NCBI RefSeq assembly: GCF_900660615.1 | Contig: NZ_LR215023.1 | Coordinates: forward strand, 310,001 to 374,000 | Direction: 5' to 3' | DNA length: 64,000 nucleotides | Origin: Malacoplasma iowae | Lineage (GTDB): Bacteria; Bacillota_I; Bacilli_A; Mycoplasmatales; Mycoplasmoidaceae | Shown here: piece after piece, positions 19,513-30,361 of the stretch | Layout: every line of letters begins with the position of its first letter | Numbering within the stretch: the first letter of the stretch is position 1 | The notes under the pieces: generated by a model | What the model was told of the DNA's origin: nothing | The model's database searches: none | What the model saw: only the letters and a program-made list of their open reading frames with translations | Made by a program: the position numbers and the translations under genes

Positions 19513-20487
19513 TTAAATATTTTCTTGATACATTTGGTAAGCTGTTTTATAACCAAACATTTTTCTTGGGATGTTGTTTACTTTTCATTCAAGAGTTTTT
19601 ATTTTATCTTCACTTACTAAACTGAAGTCAGTTCCTTTTTTATATCATCTTCTAACTATCCCATTTATGTTCTCGTTGGACCCTCTTTGGAATGAAGAAT
19701 AAGGTTGGCAATAATAAACTTTAAAGTTGAATTGTTTTGCAGTTATTCCCATCATTTGAAACTCTAACCCATTATCAACAGTGATGCTTTTTATTGGGAG
19801 TTTTTCATCTCGAATAATGGTATACATTTTAGCCATCATTGATCTAGCGTTCTTCCCTTTTATTTTTCTAATAATTGCCAACCTTGTTTTTCTTTCCACT
19901 AATGTCAATAAGTGGTAATAACCACTTTGCCTTTTACTAACTATTAGATCAGCTTCTCAATGTCCAAATTCTTTTCTATTGTTTATCTTTTCTGGTCTTA
20001 GACTATAAGGAATGCAGTATTTTCCATCAATTTTAGAAAATATACCTATTTTTCTTCTTTTTCCTTTAACATATTTTCTTCTTAAACAATCTCTTCTTTG
20101 TATCTTTCAAATCTTGCTATTGATTCATCTAAATACTTGCCTAGCATTTGGAACTTTAACTAACGGATAGTTTTCTTTTATTCAAAAAATTGTAGCTTCT
20201 ACACCATGAGATTTAGGATTAAATTTTTGAATAAAAAGATCTGTGAAGTTTTTGTACTTCAACATAAAAAACATATGACAATTTGATTTTCTTCTAATGT
20301 ATTTTTTGTGAGCAGTTGATGAATAATAAATCCCTGTTGAAGATGTGTTTCTTTTTAATTCTCTTGATATTGTTGATTTGTTTTTATTTAAGATTTTTGC
20401 AATCTTATTCATAGAATATTTTTCTTTATTTCAAAGAAAATAAATTAAGCATCTTTCTTCTTTTGTTAAATGTTTATAAGTTTTCAT
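19513..20487 (-). CDS. IS30-family transposase (copy A)
   Basis: A 324-residue transposase like copy 1. The one difference I found is at base 20147, giving Asn instead of Ser at residue 114, outside the DDE motifs. Start ATG 20487. It still has a terminator hairpin right after its stop because the target hairpin was duplicated. Confidence 0.94.
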
Positions 20488-20592
20488 AAGCACTCCTAAT
20501 ATTCATTATCTTTTTATTAGTGAACACTTACAAACAAAACAAATGAAGTGCACACTCTTTTTTGAGTGTTGCACTTCACATGTCAATCGAGC

Positions 20593-20615
20593 AACGCCAA
20601 GTATAGCTTGGTGTT
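20593..20615 (+). repeat. Target duplication of nested IS (right): GntR terminator hairpin
   Basis: Right-hand copy of 18214-18236, followed by TTTT. Together with the left copy it brackets the IS pair exactly. Confidence 0.95.
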
Positions 20616-20771
20616 TTTATATCAATATGATTTTAAAATCAATTTAATATAATGCTTTATATTGCTCAAATTTTAATATGTGATATTTTTCAAAATGTAA
20701 TATAATTATATTTGTAATGTTTCAAAATATTTATGGCATTAACTTTAGATTTGTAGAGGAGGAATTAAAAT

Positions 20772-21002
20772 ATGGCTAAAAGAGACCAATTAACTGAAAA
20801 AGGGCCTTTAACTGGAAATAAAAGATCTCATGCCTTAAATCAAACTAAAAGAAAATGAAACCTAAACCTTCAAAGAGTTAAAATTTGAGGTAACAATGGT
20901 GAGATTATTGAAGTTAAAGTTTCTGCTAGAACATTAAAAATGTTAAAGAAACACAACAAAGTGGTAAGAATTAACTACCATGCATTAAATGCTTCTAAAT
21001 AG
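20772..21002 (+). CDS. rpmB: Ribosomal protein bL28
   Basis: A 76-residue basic large-subunit protein. [34 protein letters not shown] matches the L28 N-terminal pattern (G...G..rSHA.n.tkRrw.pNlq), and VSARTLKMLKK is the conserved C-terminal region. Trp at 30 and another are TGA-coded. GAGGAGG lies 8-14 bp before ATG 20772. It stands alone with its own promoter region between the IS pair and the membrane genes. Confidence 0.95.
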
Positions 21003-21263
21003 TTTATCAATTAAAAACATCTTGATTTATTTCTTGATGTTTTTTTTATTTAAAACTTTAATAACAATTCAAGATAATAAAAATCATTTTTTATACAAAA
21101 ATTTATACTTTTTTAATTTGGTAATTTTTCATTTTTATATTAATGCATTTTATAAAAAATTCTAAATGATTTAAATTAGAAAAGTTTTTTATGCATTGTT
21201 TGAATTTTTAATTGGCATATATGATATTTTTAATCATATACAAAAATTATGAAAGGAATAAAA

Positions 21264-22061
21264 ATGGAAAATAGTTATTCGAATACTTTTGAACAAAGCG
21301 AAGAAACTATAAAACAAAATTTTATTGATAAAGTTGTTTATAAATTTAAAAACTTAAAAGTTCATGAATGATTTTGTTTTGTCGGTATATTGATGTTTCT
21401 AACAACAATAGCATTTACATCACATAGTTTTATTGAATATGTTCAAAGCAAAAGTGCTTGAAAAGTATTTTTTGGAATATTTGATAGATTCACTTATCAA
21501 AGTAATTGACTTCTTTTAATATTTTGTCTTGCTTATTTTATGTTTCCAAAGCATCAGATATTTAAAGGTAATAAGTTTATCATCTCAACAATGGTCTATA
21601 TCTTTTTTACATTTATTGGATATAATGTTGTTTTAGTTGGTATTTCTGGTGATAGGGGGTATGTTGGTAATGCATTAGCAGTAACTAAAAATGCTTGACT
21701 ACATATAATATGTCCATTGTATTTTATTTTGTTTGGATTTATTTATATGATTGATAATAAAAATCAACAACCTACTTCATTTTGAAAATTATTGTTAACT
21801 GGAATGATCTACCCAACTATATATGCAATTTATTTAGTTAGTATTCCATTTCTTTTTACTAATGCACCAGTTACAAATTCCATGGGTACAAATGTTTATA
21901 CAATTTATGGAAGTGCAACATTAACAAATGGTAATCCTAAATCATGAGCATATATTGGGGTAATGTATTTCTTATTTTTTCCTGGAAGTTTTGCATTATT
22001 TTATTATTCATGAAAACTTATCAATAAAACAAGTTTTCAATTTAAAACTTATAAGGGTTAA
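21264..22061 (+). CDS. Six-TM membrane protein, tandem paralogue 1
   Basis: A 265-residue integral membrane protein with about six hydrophobic segments and a polar N-terminal ~35 residues. The motif FGIFDRFTYQSNWLLLIF is shared with its neighbour; FTxQSN recurs in bacterial Pr6Pr/FAR-17a-like membrane proteins and in mycoplasma DUF1600-type proteins, which is the best family guess. Other shared blocks are ISTMVYIFFTFIGYNVVLVGI and LLLTGMIYPTIYAIYL. No function is known. It ends 5 bp before the next gene, so the pair form an operon. AAAGGAATA precedes ATG 21264. TGA Trp are frequent. Confidence 0.7.
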
Positions 22062-22066
22062 TCACT

Positions 22067-22837
22067 ATGGAACAATTACAATCTAATAAAAATTTTGAAG
22101 AACAAAAAGATGTTATCACTAATCCGTTTATTAAAATCTTTTTAAGAATTAAAAATTTTAAATTGTATGAATGAATAAATTTCATTGGTATGTTTATTTT
22201 TTTGGTAAGTTTTGCTTGATCTATAAGAGATTTTGTAAACTATATTCATATGGGAAAACCTGAAAGTATTTTCTTTGGTGTTTTTGATAGATTTACAAAT
22301 CAAAGTAATTGACTTTTATTCATCTTTTCTTTTATGTATTTTTTGTGACCTAATCATACTTTTTTTAAAGATAATAAATTCTTAATTTCTACAATGGTTT
22401 ATATTTTCTTTACTTTTGTAGGATATAACGTAGTTTTGGTTGGGATAGCTGGTGGATATGGATATGATATTCAAAAACCTATTGATTTTGTTAGCAACTT
22501 TTGACTTCATGTTTTATGTCCAATATACTTTATTATTTTTGGTTATGTATTTATGATCCAAAATAAAAATAAACAACCTAAAAAATTCCATAAATTGTTA
22601 TTAACTGGTATGATTTATCCTACTATATATGCTATTTATTTAGCTACTATTCCTTTTGTTTATAAACTTGATAATGGTAATAGTTATTCAGTTTATGGTG
22701 GCGCAACAAACACAGCACAGAATTCTATGTCTTGAGCATATATTTGTGTTATGTATTTTATTTTCTTTCCAGGAAGTTATGTAACTTTTTATTATTCTTG
22801 AGTGGGGATAAACAAAACAAGTTTAAAATCAAATTAA
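22067..22837 (+). CDS. Six-TM membrane protein, tandem paralogue 2
   Basis: A 256-residue paralogue of the preceding protein with the same order of motifs: FGVFDRFTNQSNWLLFIF, LISTMVYIFFTFVGYNVVLVGI, LLLTGMIYPTIYAIYLATIPF, then a final Tyr/Phe-rich segment WAYICVMYFIFFPGSYVTFYYSW. The N-terminus and the loop between TM5 and TM6 differ most. The pair probably arose by local gene duplication and diverged. A terminator follows at 22847. Confidence 0.7.
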
Positions 22838-22846
22838 TAAATCCTA

Positions 22847-22877
22847 AATAACACTAGTTAATAGTGTTATTTTTTTA
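22847..22877 (+). terminator. Terminator after the membrane paralogues
   Basis: AATAACACTA pairs with ATAGTGTTATT around a short loop and is followed by T-rich sequence. Confidence 0.8.
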
Positions 22878-23014
22878 ATATAAATTTATGAAATAAATAA
22901 AAATAATCTTTTATTATCATTAATTTCTGTTAAATATCAAAAATTGGACTGTATTATATATTATTATTTTGATTTTTTGTTTTTAGTTGCTAAAATTGTG
23001 AGTGGAGATAAATA

Positions 23015-24751
23015 ATGCGAGTCAGAAACAATTTTTCAAAACTTAATATTAAGTGTCAATCTTTTTTTGTAAATAATAAAATGAGTTTTGTTCTTTTAAA
23101 AAAGATATTTTTAAATTCATGAATTTTTATTATTTTTTCTTTTTTGAATGTTAGTTTACCTATAGTGATTTGTTTATTAGCTACAAAATTAAATTATGGT
23201 GCTTATGCTACTATGGGAATTGGTTTTGTTACAACATTTTTATTAGCTTTTTCTCAAATGGGTTTTAGCTTTTCTATTTTTAGTAGTTTTTATTATTTTC
23301 AGCATATTAATTCCAAAAGACTTAATTTTAATTTAGAAGAAGTTAAAAAAGATTTGATATATGACATAATTGTTTTAGGTTTTATTTATGGTTTTATATT
23401 AGCGATATTATATTTTACAAGTTCATTCACCTATACAAAATATGCAAATATTCATGTTAATACTATTGATTCATTACCATATGCATTCCATTTCACTTAT
23501 GCATCAGTACCATATGTATTTTTTGTCGTTGTTCAATATAGTTTATTAATGGTTATTAATAATAAAAAGAATCAAGTTCATGCCTTGCTTCAATTGTTTA
23601 TTGCTTTTTTTAGTACTATATTTTTAATTTCAATGTTAGTTTTTTTCACAGATCTTGAAGGTTATGGAATTGGTATTGGTTTAAGTGTTGGTTCTTTAAT
23701 TAGTATTATTTCTTGTTTTATTCATTTATTTTTCTTTACAGATACTTTCAAAACTAATTATTTTCAAGTTAATGGAAAGTATTTAGTTTTAATTATTAAA
23801 AATACTTGAAGACAAATTGCTATAACTGTTAGTATTCAAATTTTTAAAGGATGTGCCCTTTTATTGTTAAGCTATCAAATTCCTAATGCTTTGGTTAATT
23901 CGGTTCCACTTGATTATCAAATGTCTAGAATTATCTGGTATAACATGATGTATTTAATTCCATTTATTTTAAATGGTTTAGCAGATTCTTTATATTATTT
24001 CTTTTTAAAAGAAAAATCTTTTTTCGATGAGAACAAAGAAAAGATTAACATAAATTTTGTAATGATTTTTATTCTTGTTTTAACCATTGTATTAACTGTT
24101 TTATTGATAGTTGCTTGTAACTATCTTTCTATGGGTTTAAGTTTAGCTTACACAAAAAATCAAAACCATTCTTATTCAAACGATGCAATAGCAACAGATC
24201 TTTATGGAATTGGTAAGAGCAAAATTATTGAAATAATAAATAGTTCAGAACTTATTACAAGTGAACAAAAAAATTGGTTAATTGATTTAGTTAATAAAGC
24301 ATCAGAAGAACAAATAAAGAAAATTATTGACCAAACTCTTTTACCTAAATTTGTTTCTTTTAGCAATGTTGCTATAAATAATATTTTAATTTTTCCAAAA
24401 TCATTTACATATTTTTATTTATGTTTCTATTGTGTTCTGTATGGAAGTGGACAATTATTAAATGCTTTTGGATTATCAATAACAGATAGAAAACCAAAAG
24501 TTACACTATTAGTAATTGCACAATTGCTAGCAATTTTATTTGTTGTAGAATTTGGTATTAATTTCCAAGAAACACAAAAATTTTATTTAATGGAAGCTTG
24601 ATCATTCCCGTTGCTTATTGTTGGAATAGTTGCATTTGTTTATATGTCTTTTACATATTTCTTATTAACTTATGATTACCAACACAAATTGTTAACTAGC
24701 AAAATAAATATATTAAATAAAGATATAGAAAATTCTAATAATAAAAAATAG
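23015..24751 (+). CDS. MATE-like polytopic membrane transporter
   Basis: A 578-residue protein with about 12 hydrophobic segments. The two-lobed pattern (first bundle to residue ~260, second from ~270) and VPYVFFVVVQYSLLMVINNKKNQVHALLQ followed by a GxGIGxGLSVGSLISII helix resemble MATE/MOP-superfamily exporters, which move drugs or other cations out using ion gradients. Unusual is a ~110-residue loop around residues 375-480, mostly polar and probably extracellular. ATG 23015 follows GTGGAGAT. It is not obviously part of an operon. The substrate is unknown, and another MOP family is possible. Confidence 0.5.
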
Positions 24752-24797
24752 TAAAATGGAATAAAATATATAGTATTCAAATTACAAAGGAGAATTT

Positions 24798-25124
24798 ATG
24801 AGTTCAAAATTACACAAAGGAAATGACAAAAATATTGATAACTTAATTGAACAAGGAACACTTACTATAGTTAAATATGGTGCTACTTGATGTGGACCAT
24901 GTAAAATGATTGCACCAATATTAGAAGAGCTTTCAGATGCATATGGAAGTGTAACATTTGTAGATGTTGATATTGATGATGAAGAAGCAAGTGATTCAAC
25001 AGCTAAAAATGAAGTTACTATGGTGCCAACTGTTATTTTTTACAAAAATGGTAAAGAAGTAGATAGATTTGTTGGTTTTAGACCAAAAGAAGATATTGAG
25101 GCTATGATTAAAAAATATTATTAA
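24798..25124 (+). CDS. trxA: Thioredoxin
   Basis: A 108-residue thioredoxin, the cytoplasmic dithiol reductant for proteins. The active site GATWCGPCKMIAP has its Trp coded by TGA at about residue 32. The cis-proline loop VTMVPTVIFYKNGKEVDRFVGF is present. Typical length. AAAGGAG precedes ATG 24798 and a strong terminator follows. Confidence 0.96.
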
Positions 25125-25130
25125 TTTTTT

Positions 25131-25164
25131 ATAGATGTTGTTTTATACAACATCTATTTTTTTT
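25131..25164 (+). terminator. Terminator after trxA
   Basis: ATAGATGTTG pairs perfectly with CAACATCTAT (7-nt loop), then eight T. A weaker hairpin lies at about 25215-25243 before the end of the minus-strand YtpR gene. Confidence 0.85.
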
Positions 25165-25280
25165 ATGTTATTAAAAAGTAATAAAATCATAACATGTTTA
25201 GTATAAAAAAATAAAAACCACTTTTTGTATAAAAAGTGATTTATTAAAATAATTTATTTTTAAATTTTTCATTTAACATT

Positions 25281-25874
25281 TTAAATATTTGAAAAATGAT
25301 TAGTGTATTCAGAACCTCATGGATTTTTACTTTCATCAATAATTAAAATTCCCTTTGATTCTATATTTGGATTATTTTGAAGTTCTTTTTCGCTACATAA
25401 CATTCCACAAGATTCGTGACCTTGTAGTTTGTTTTTGATAATTGTCATACCACTTGGCATACATGTATTTTCTTTAGCAACTACTACAAATAGATCTTGT
25501 TTAACATTTTTGGCGCCACAAACAATTTGTAGAATCTCTTTTTTTGTGTCTACTTTACACAGATGTAAATGAGTGTTTTGAATTGGTGTACATTCTATAA
25601 CTTTTCCAACAACAAATTGAGGTTCATAATATTTTGATAAATCTAATTTTGTTGTTTTTAAAATTAGATTTTTAATTTCATCATCAAATTTTAAATAACC
25701 TTCATTAATTTTATTTTTTTTTGATATATTAAAAAGATTGATACCAACTATTTCATTGTTATTTCTTAAAATTGAATAATCGTCATTTGTTTCAATTTCT
25801 GTTGGTTTTAAATTTTTAATTGAAATTACCATTGTATCTTTTAAATTTTTTTTATTATAAAAAATATTAATCAT
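25281..25874 (-). CDS. YtpR-like tRNA-binding-domain protein
   Basis: A 197-residue protein with a C-terminal EMAP-II/PheT-type tRNA-binding OB fold: FVVGKVIECTPIQNTHLHLCKVDT, IVCGAKNV, MPSGMTI and GMLCSEKEL. This matches free-standing YtpR proteins of Firmicutes, which resemble the N-terminal domain of PheRS beta; their function is uncertain. The last 11 codons follow a TGA Trp at 25317-25319. It starts 2 bp downstream of the ispG stop, so the two are co-transcribed. Confidence 0.82.
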
Positions 25875-25876
25875 AT

Positions 25877-26959
25877 TTATCCCTTTTTGTTTTCCATAAA
25901 TTCTTTGTGTTTTTTATCTATTATTTTTTTTAGTTCAGGTACCAATAATTCTTCTTTAACACTTTTAATTATCTTACCATTTTCAAAAATAATTCCAGTA
26001 CCCTTTCCGCCAGCAATTCCAATATCTGCTTCTTTAGCTTCTCCTGGACCATTTACTGCACAACCAAGGATGGCAACTTTTAAAGGAAAATCCATTTTCT
26101 TTGTGTATTCTTCTATTTCTTTAACAACTGATTCTAAATCAAACTGTAACCTACCACAAGTGGGACAAGAAATTACATCAACCATATTTTGGAAAAGTCC
26201 AAATGAATTAAGCAACTTCTTACATACTTTTACCTCTTCAACAGGATCTCCTGTTAAAGAAATTCTAATTGTATTACCAATTCCTTCATATAATAAAACT
26301 CCAAGTCCCGCACAAGATTTTATTGTTCCATTAAAAATAGAACCAGATTCTGTTATTCCTAAATGTAATGGATATTTAAATTCTTTTGCTGCAAGTTTAT
26401 ATGCTTGAATTGTTAATAATGCATTAGTTGCCTTTAAAGAGACAACTATATTGTTAAAACCATTTGACTCAAATAAATTAACATATCTTTTTGCTGCAAG
26501 TATCATAGCTTCAGCTGTAACACCATATTTTTTCATTAGATCATCTGGTAATGAACCACTATTAACTCCAACTCTTATGGGTACATTTTTTTCATTTGCT
26601 AATTTTATTATTTCTTTCAATTGATTTTCATCTTTTATATTTCCTGGGTTTAATCTAATTTTTGCAACATTCGCATGTAAAGCTTTTATTGCAAGATATG
26701 GATTAAAATGTATGTCTGCAATAATTGGACATGGAGATTTTTCTACTATTTCTTTTAATGCTTGTGCATCTGTGTCATCTAAGACTGCAACTCTTACTAA
26801 TTGACAACCAGCTTTTACCATTCTGTTGATTTGTTCTAATGTTTTTTCAACATCATGGGTTTTGGTATTTGTCATTGACTGTATGATAACATTGTTGTTA
26901 CCACCAATTTGAATATTTTTGACAAATACCTTTTTAGTGTTTTGTCTTATAGTATTCAT
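25877..26959 (-). CDS. ispG: 4-hydroxy-3-methylbut-2-enyl-diphosphate synthase IspG (GcpE)
   Basis: A 360-residue 4Fe-4S enzyme of the MEP (non-mevalonate) isoprenoid pathway. It converts ME-cPP to HMBPP, the penultimate step to IPP/DMAPP. N-terminal TIM barrel: VRVAVLDDTDAQAL, PIIADIHFNPYLAIKA, KIRLNPGNI, PIRVGVNSGSL. Cluster ligands: ISCPTCGR (two Cys) and GCAVNGPGEAKEADIGIAGG (Cys and Glu). Length and motifs are complete. Many mollicutes lack this pathway, so its presence is of interest. No other MEP gene is in this window. It is co-transcribed with the YtpR-like gene. Confidence 0.95.
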   Translation of the reverse strand: MNTIRQNTKKVFVKNIQIGGNNNVIIQSMTNTKTHDVEKTLEQINRMVKAGCQLVRVAVLDDTDAQALKEIVEKSPCPIIADIHFNPYLAIKALHANVAKIRLNPGNIKDENQLKEIIKLANEKNVPIRVGVNSGSLPDDLMKKYGVTAEAMILAAKRYVNLFESNGFNNIVVSLKATNALLTIQAYKLAAKEFKYPLHLGITESGSIFNGTIKSCAGLGVLLYEGIGNTIRISLTGDPVEEVKVCKKLLNSFGLFQNMVDVISCPTCGRLQFDLESVVKEIEEYTKKMDFPLKVAILGCAVNGPGEAKEADIGIAGGKGTGIIFENGKIIKSVKEELLVPELKKIIDKKHKEFMENKKG

Positions 26960-27099
26960 ATTTAAAACTTTCTTTTTATTACAATATTAAATATACTAAC
27001 TAATTTAAACATATTTAAAAAAAATTAGTTTTAAATTCTTGTTTTTAGATTCGTTTTTTTTGATATATAATAAGGTACATTTTAAGTGGGAGTAGTCTA

Positions 27100-27312
27100 A
27101 TGACTAGTATTAGTTTTTATATTAAAGAAATGAGCTGTTCAAACTGTTCTGAAAATTTAATTAAGGCATTAAATAAAAATGGTTTTGATGATGTTGAAAT
27201 CGATTTTGCAGATAGAGTTGTAACAATAAATTTTGATGAAACTAAATTTGATATTCAAAATATAAAAGAAGTAATTTCAAAAAATGGTTTTACACCTAAA
27301 GTGGTAGATTAA
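27100..27312 (+). CDS. copZ: Copper chaperone, heavy-metal-associated domain (CopZ-like)
   Basis: A 70-residue HMA-domain protein. The metal-binding loop EMSCSNCSENL has the MxCxxC pattern near residues 12-17, and KNGFTPKVVD ends the ferredoxin-like fold. CopZ carries Cu(I) to a CPx-type ATPase. GGGAG precedes ATG 27100. The gene ends 2 bp before copA, so they form a two-gene operon. The intergenic region (26960-27099) has a TATAAT-like box but no operator that I can name. Confidence 0.88.
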   Translation: MTSISFYIKEMSCSNCSENLIKALNKNGFDDVEIDFADRVVTINFDETKFDIQNIKEVISKNGFTPKVVD

Positions 27313-27314
27313 CA

Positions 27315-29471
27315 ATGACATATTTTAATAAATTAAAAAAATTTAGAACTTTAGAATCAGATGTTAAAAAAGAATTTATTTCTGATACGTTTTTATATTT
27401 ATCTCTTTTAATGGTTTTACCATTAATGGTTGTTCACTTGTATTTTATTTTTGGGCATGAGCCAATGCCGTTTTGATTTGAGTGATTTTCATTTTTGTTA
27501 TGTACTTTTGCCTTCTTTACTTGTGGTTATGCTTTTTTTAAATATTTTTATTATGAGGTATTTAAATGACATTCCATAGGAATGAACACTTTAATTACAA
27601 TAGCATCTGTTGTAGCTTATGTTTACAGTTGTTATCAAATAATTGCAAATACTATTAGTTTTGCAAATAATACTGCAACAAATCATACATATGATTTTTC
27701 TCATACTGCTGCAATGATAGTAGTTATTGTTAAAGTTGGTGAAAATATTTCTAATCATTTAAGAAAGAAAACTACAAATGATTTAAAAAGAATTAGTGAA
27801 CTTCAAGTTCAAGATTGTTATCTTTATGATATGAAAACAAAAGAAGAAAAACTTGCAAGTGTTAAAGATGTAAAAATTGGCGATTATATTTTAGTTAAAA
27901 AAGGATCAAATATTCCAATAGATGGAATAATTGTTGAAGGTGACACTGATATTGATGAATCAATGATAACTGGAGAGTCAAAACCAATAAAAAAATCTGT
28001 TAATGAATATGTAATTGGTTCAACAAATAATTTAACTTCTTCAATTATCATTAAAGCAACAGCTGTTGGTAAAAACATGATTGTTAACCAAATAGTAAAA
28101 AATGTTAATTCAATAGCTTCAAAAAAACCTAAATATCAAAAGATAGCTGATAGAGTATCAAAATGATTTACAATTGTTATTATTTTGTTAGCAATTCTTG
28201 CATTCTTATTACATTTACTTGTAGATAACATTAATGAAATAAATGGTGTTTTTAACAATTGATTTAATATTACTGATAATGCAACATACACTAAAGTTTA
28301 TTTAGCTTTCTTTTATTCGGTTGGTACTTTAGCAATTGCTTGTCCTTGTGCTTTAGGGATAGCTGTTCCAGTGGCATCACTTGTTGGTGCTTCAAAAGCT
28401 GCTAAAAATGGAATCATTATCAATACAGGTGAAACATATGAAAAAATTAAAAAAATTGATGCAATTGCATTTGACAAAACTGGAACATTAACAAGTGGTA
28501 AATTTTTAGTTGAAAATATCTATGGTGATAAAAACAACATTAGCATGATATATTATATGGAAAAAACATCAATTCATCCATTAGCAATTTCATTTGTTGA
28601 ATATGTAAAAAATAATGAAATAAACATAAAAGATAGTGATATTAAATTAAGCAATCTTAATGAAATTGCTGGTGTTGGTATTAAAGCAAATTTTCAAAAT
28701 AAAACTTATTTATTAAGTTCATATGATTATGCTATTAAAAATAATTTCAAATTATCAAGTGATTTAAAATCATTTAGTGAAAAAGAACTTAATGACATTA
28801 ATGATAATATTTTGAAAACAATTGTTTGTTTAAGTGTGGATAACAAAATTGTTAACATTATTGTCTTTTCGGATCAAATTAGTGAAAACGCTTATGATGC
28901 TATAAATCTATTACATTCTAAAGGAATTGAAACATATATTATAAGTGGTGATAACTATAAAGCTGTAGAAACTGTTTCAAAAGAATTGAATATTAAAAAT
29001 TTTTATGCAAATACAAAACCTAGTGATAAAGCATCAATAATTAAAGAAATTCAAAGCAAAAACAAAGTTGTTGCATATATTGGTGATGGTATTAATGATC
29101 TTGAAGCTTTGAAACAATCTGATTTATCTATTGCAATCTCAAAAGAAAATAAAATTGCACAATCTATATCTGATATCACAATAATTAATCATGATATTTT
29201 AAATATTATAAAAGCAATAGAAATAACAAAAGAAACAAGAAGAATGATTATTTTCAATTTGATATGAGCATTCTCATACAATATTGTTACTTTACCATTA
29301 TCTATTATTGGGTTTATACCACCTTTTATTGGGGTGTTTATTATGGCAACAAGTGATGTTACTGTTGTTTTAAATAGTTTATATTTCAAACTTAAAAAAA
29401 TAAGATATATTTCAAAAAAAGAACAAAAAACTTTAAAAAACAAAAACATTGATTGCTATGTAAAAAATTAA
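27315..29471 (+). CDS. copA: Copper-type P1B ATPase
   Basis: A 718-residue heavy-metal P-type ATPase that pumps metal ions across the membrane at the cost of ATP. Seen: an N-terminal membrane pair, the actuator motif SMITGESKPIKK, the metal-site CPC in ACPCALGIAVPVA, the phosphorylation motif FDKTGTLTSG, the class-specific SIHPLA in the nucleotide domain and the hinge GDGINDLEALKQ. There is no N-terminal HMA domain; CopZ is encoded separately just upstream. CPC plus the CopZ partner favours Cu+ export. Several Trp are TGA. A bidirectional terminator overlaps the stop. Confidence 0.93.
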
Positions 29472-29499
29472 AAATAAGGTTTCCTTATTTTTAATTTTT
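29470..29499 (+). terminator. Bidirectional terminator between copA and proC
   Basis: AAAAATAAGG pairs with CCTTATTTTT around a TTT loop. The arms include the copA stop and touch the proC stop from the other strand; T-runs occur on both sides. Confidence 0.75.
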
Positions 29500-30285
29500 T
29501 TGTGTTTTTTCATATGTTTTTATAATTGAATTCATAATAGCAAATGAGAAATTATTTTTTTCAAGTTCTAATATTCCATGAATTGTAGAACCATTAGGAC
29601 TTGTAACTTGGTTTTTTAATTCAGTGGTGCTTGCAATTTTATCTAATACCAATTGTGCTGATGAAATCATAGTTTTAGCAATGATTTGATAAGATTTTTC
29701 TCTATTTAACCCACAATAAACAGAACCATCGCTTGCTGATTCTATAAACTTAAATATGAATGCTGGAAGACTGCCTGAAATAACTGATACAATATCAATT
29801 TCTTTTTCAGACAATTCATATAAATTTCCACAATACTTAAACAAATAATTAAAAAGTTTGATTTGCTTTGGTGTCAAGTTTTTATATGTTCATCCAATAA
29901 CAGATTTTTTAGTTACCATTGTTGTAGAAGGCATTACTCTTACAACTTTACTATTTTCATTTCCCAATATTTCAATCATTCTTTTTAATGGATAACCAAT
30001 TGTAATGTTAACAACAATTATATTAGGATTAAAATTTTTAATTTTAATTAGCAAATCATCATATTCATTCGGTTTCACACATAAAAAAATAATATGACTT
30101 TTTTGTATTAATTCTAATTCGCTATTACAAACTATAACATTATATCCTGAACAGTTTTGTTCCAATTTGTGTTGATTTCTATCAAAGATACAAAATTTAA
30201 TTAAATTATTATCCAATAATTTCATTTGTTTAAGTAACAAACTTCCCATGTTTCCCATTCCAATAAATCCAATTTTTATTTTCAT
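29491..30285 (-). CDS. proC: Pyrroline-5-carboxylate reductase
   Basis: A 264-residue enzyme that reduces pyrroline-5-carboxylate to proline with NAD(P)H. The Rossmann motif IGFIGMGNMGSLLL is at the N-terminus, with FLCVKPNEY, VNITIGYPLK and VVRVMPSTTMVTKKSVIG in order. The C-terminal dimerisation domain has VSVISGSLPAFIFKFIESASDGSVYCGL and TSPNGSTIHGI. A TGA Trp joins the two halves at about 29880. Complete and of usual length. No proA or proB is nearby, so substrate may come from arginine/ornithine or salvage. Confidence 0.93.
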
Positions 30286-30361
30286 ATTTTCACCATAATT
30301 TAAATATTTATATTATTTATATTTTATTGAAATTAACAAGATAATTTATAATATTTATAAT

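Larger units (their letters stand above)
18237..20592 (-). mobile_element. IS30-family element copy A, interrupted by copy B
   Basis: The outer element comprises 18237-18310 and 19505-20592, together 1162 bp, the same as the other copies; the total span is 1162 + 1162 + 32 bp. It is in minus orientation, with CCCTAAC at its left border and ATCGAGC at its right. It sits in the GntR terminator hairpin, which is duplicated around it. Its transposase is uninterrupted because copy B landed downstream of it, in the element's own terminator. Confidence 0.95.

Noticed and set aside
25887-26408. Plus-strand frame of 173 codons opposite ispG
   Set aside because: ispG on the minus strand has full family motifs; the opposite frame has no ribosome-binding site or recognisable protein features.
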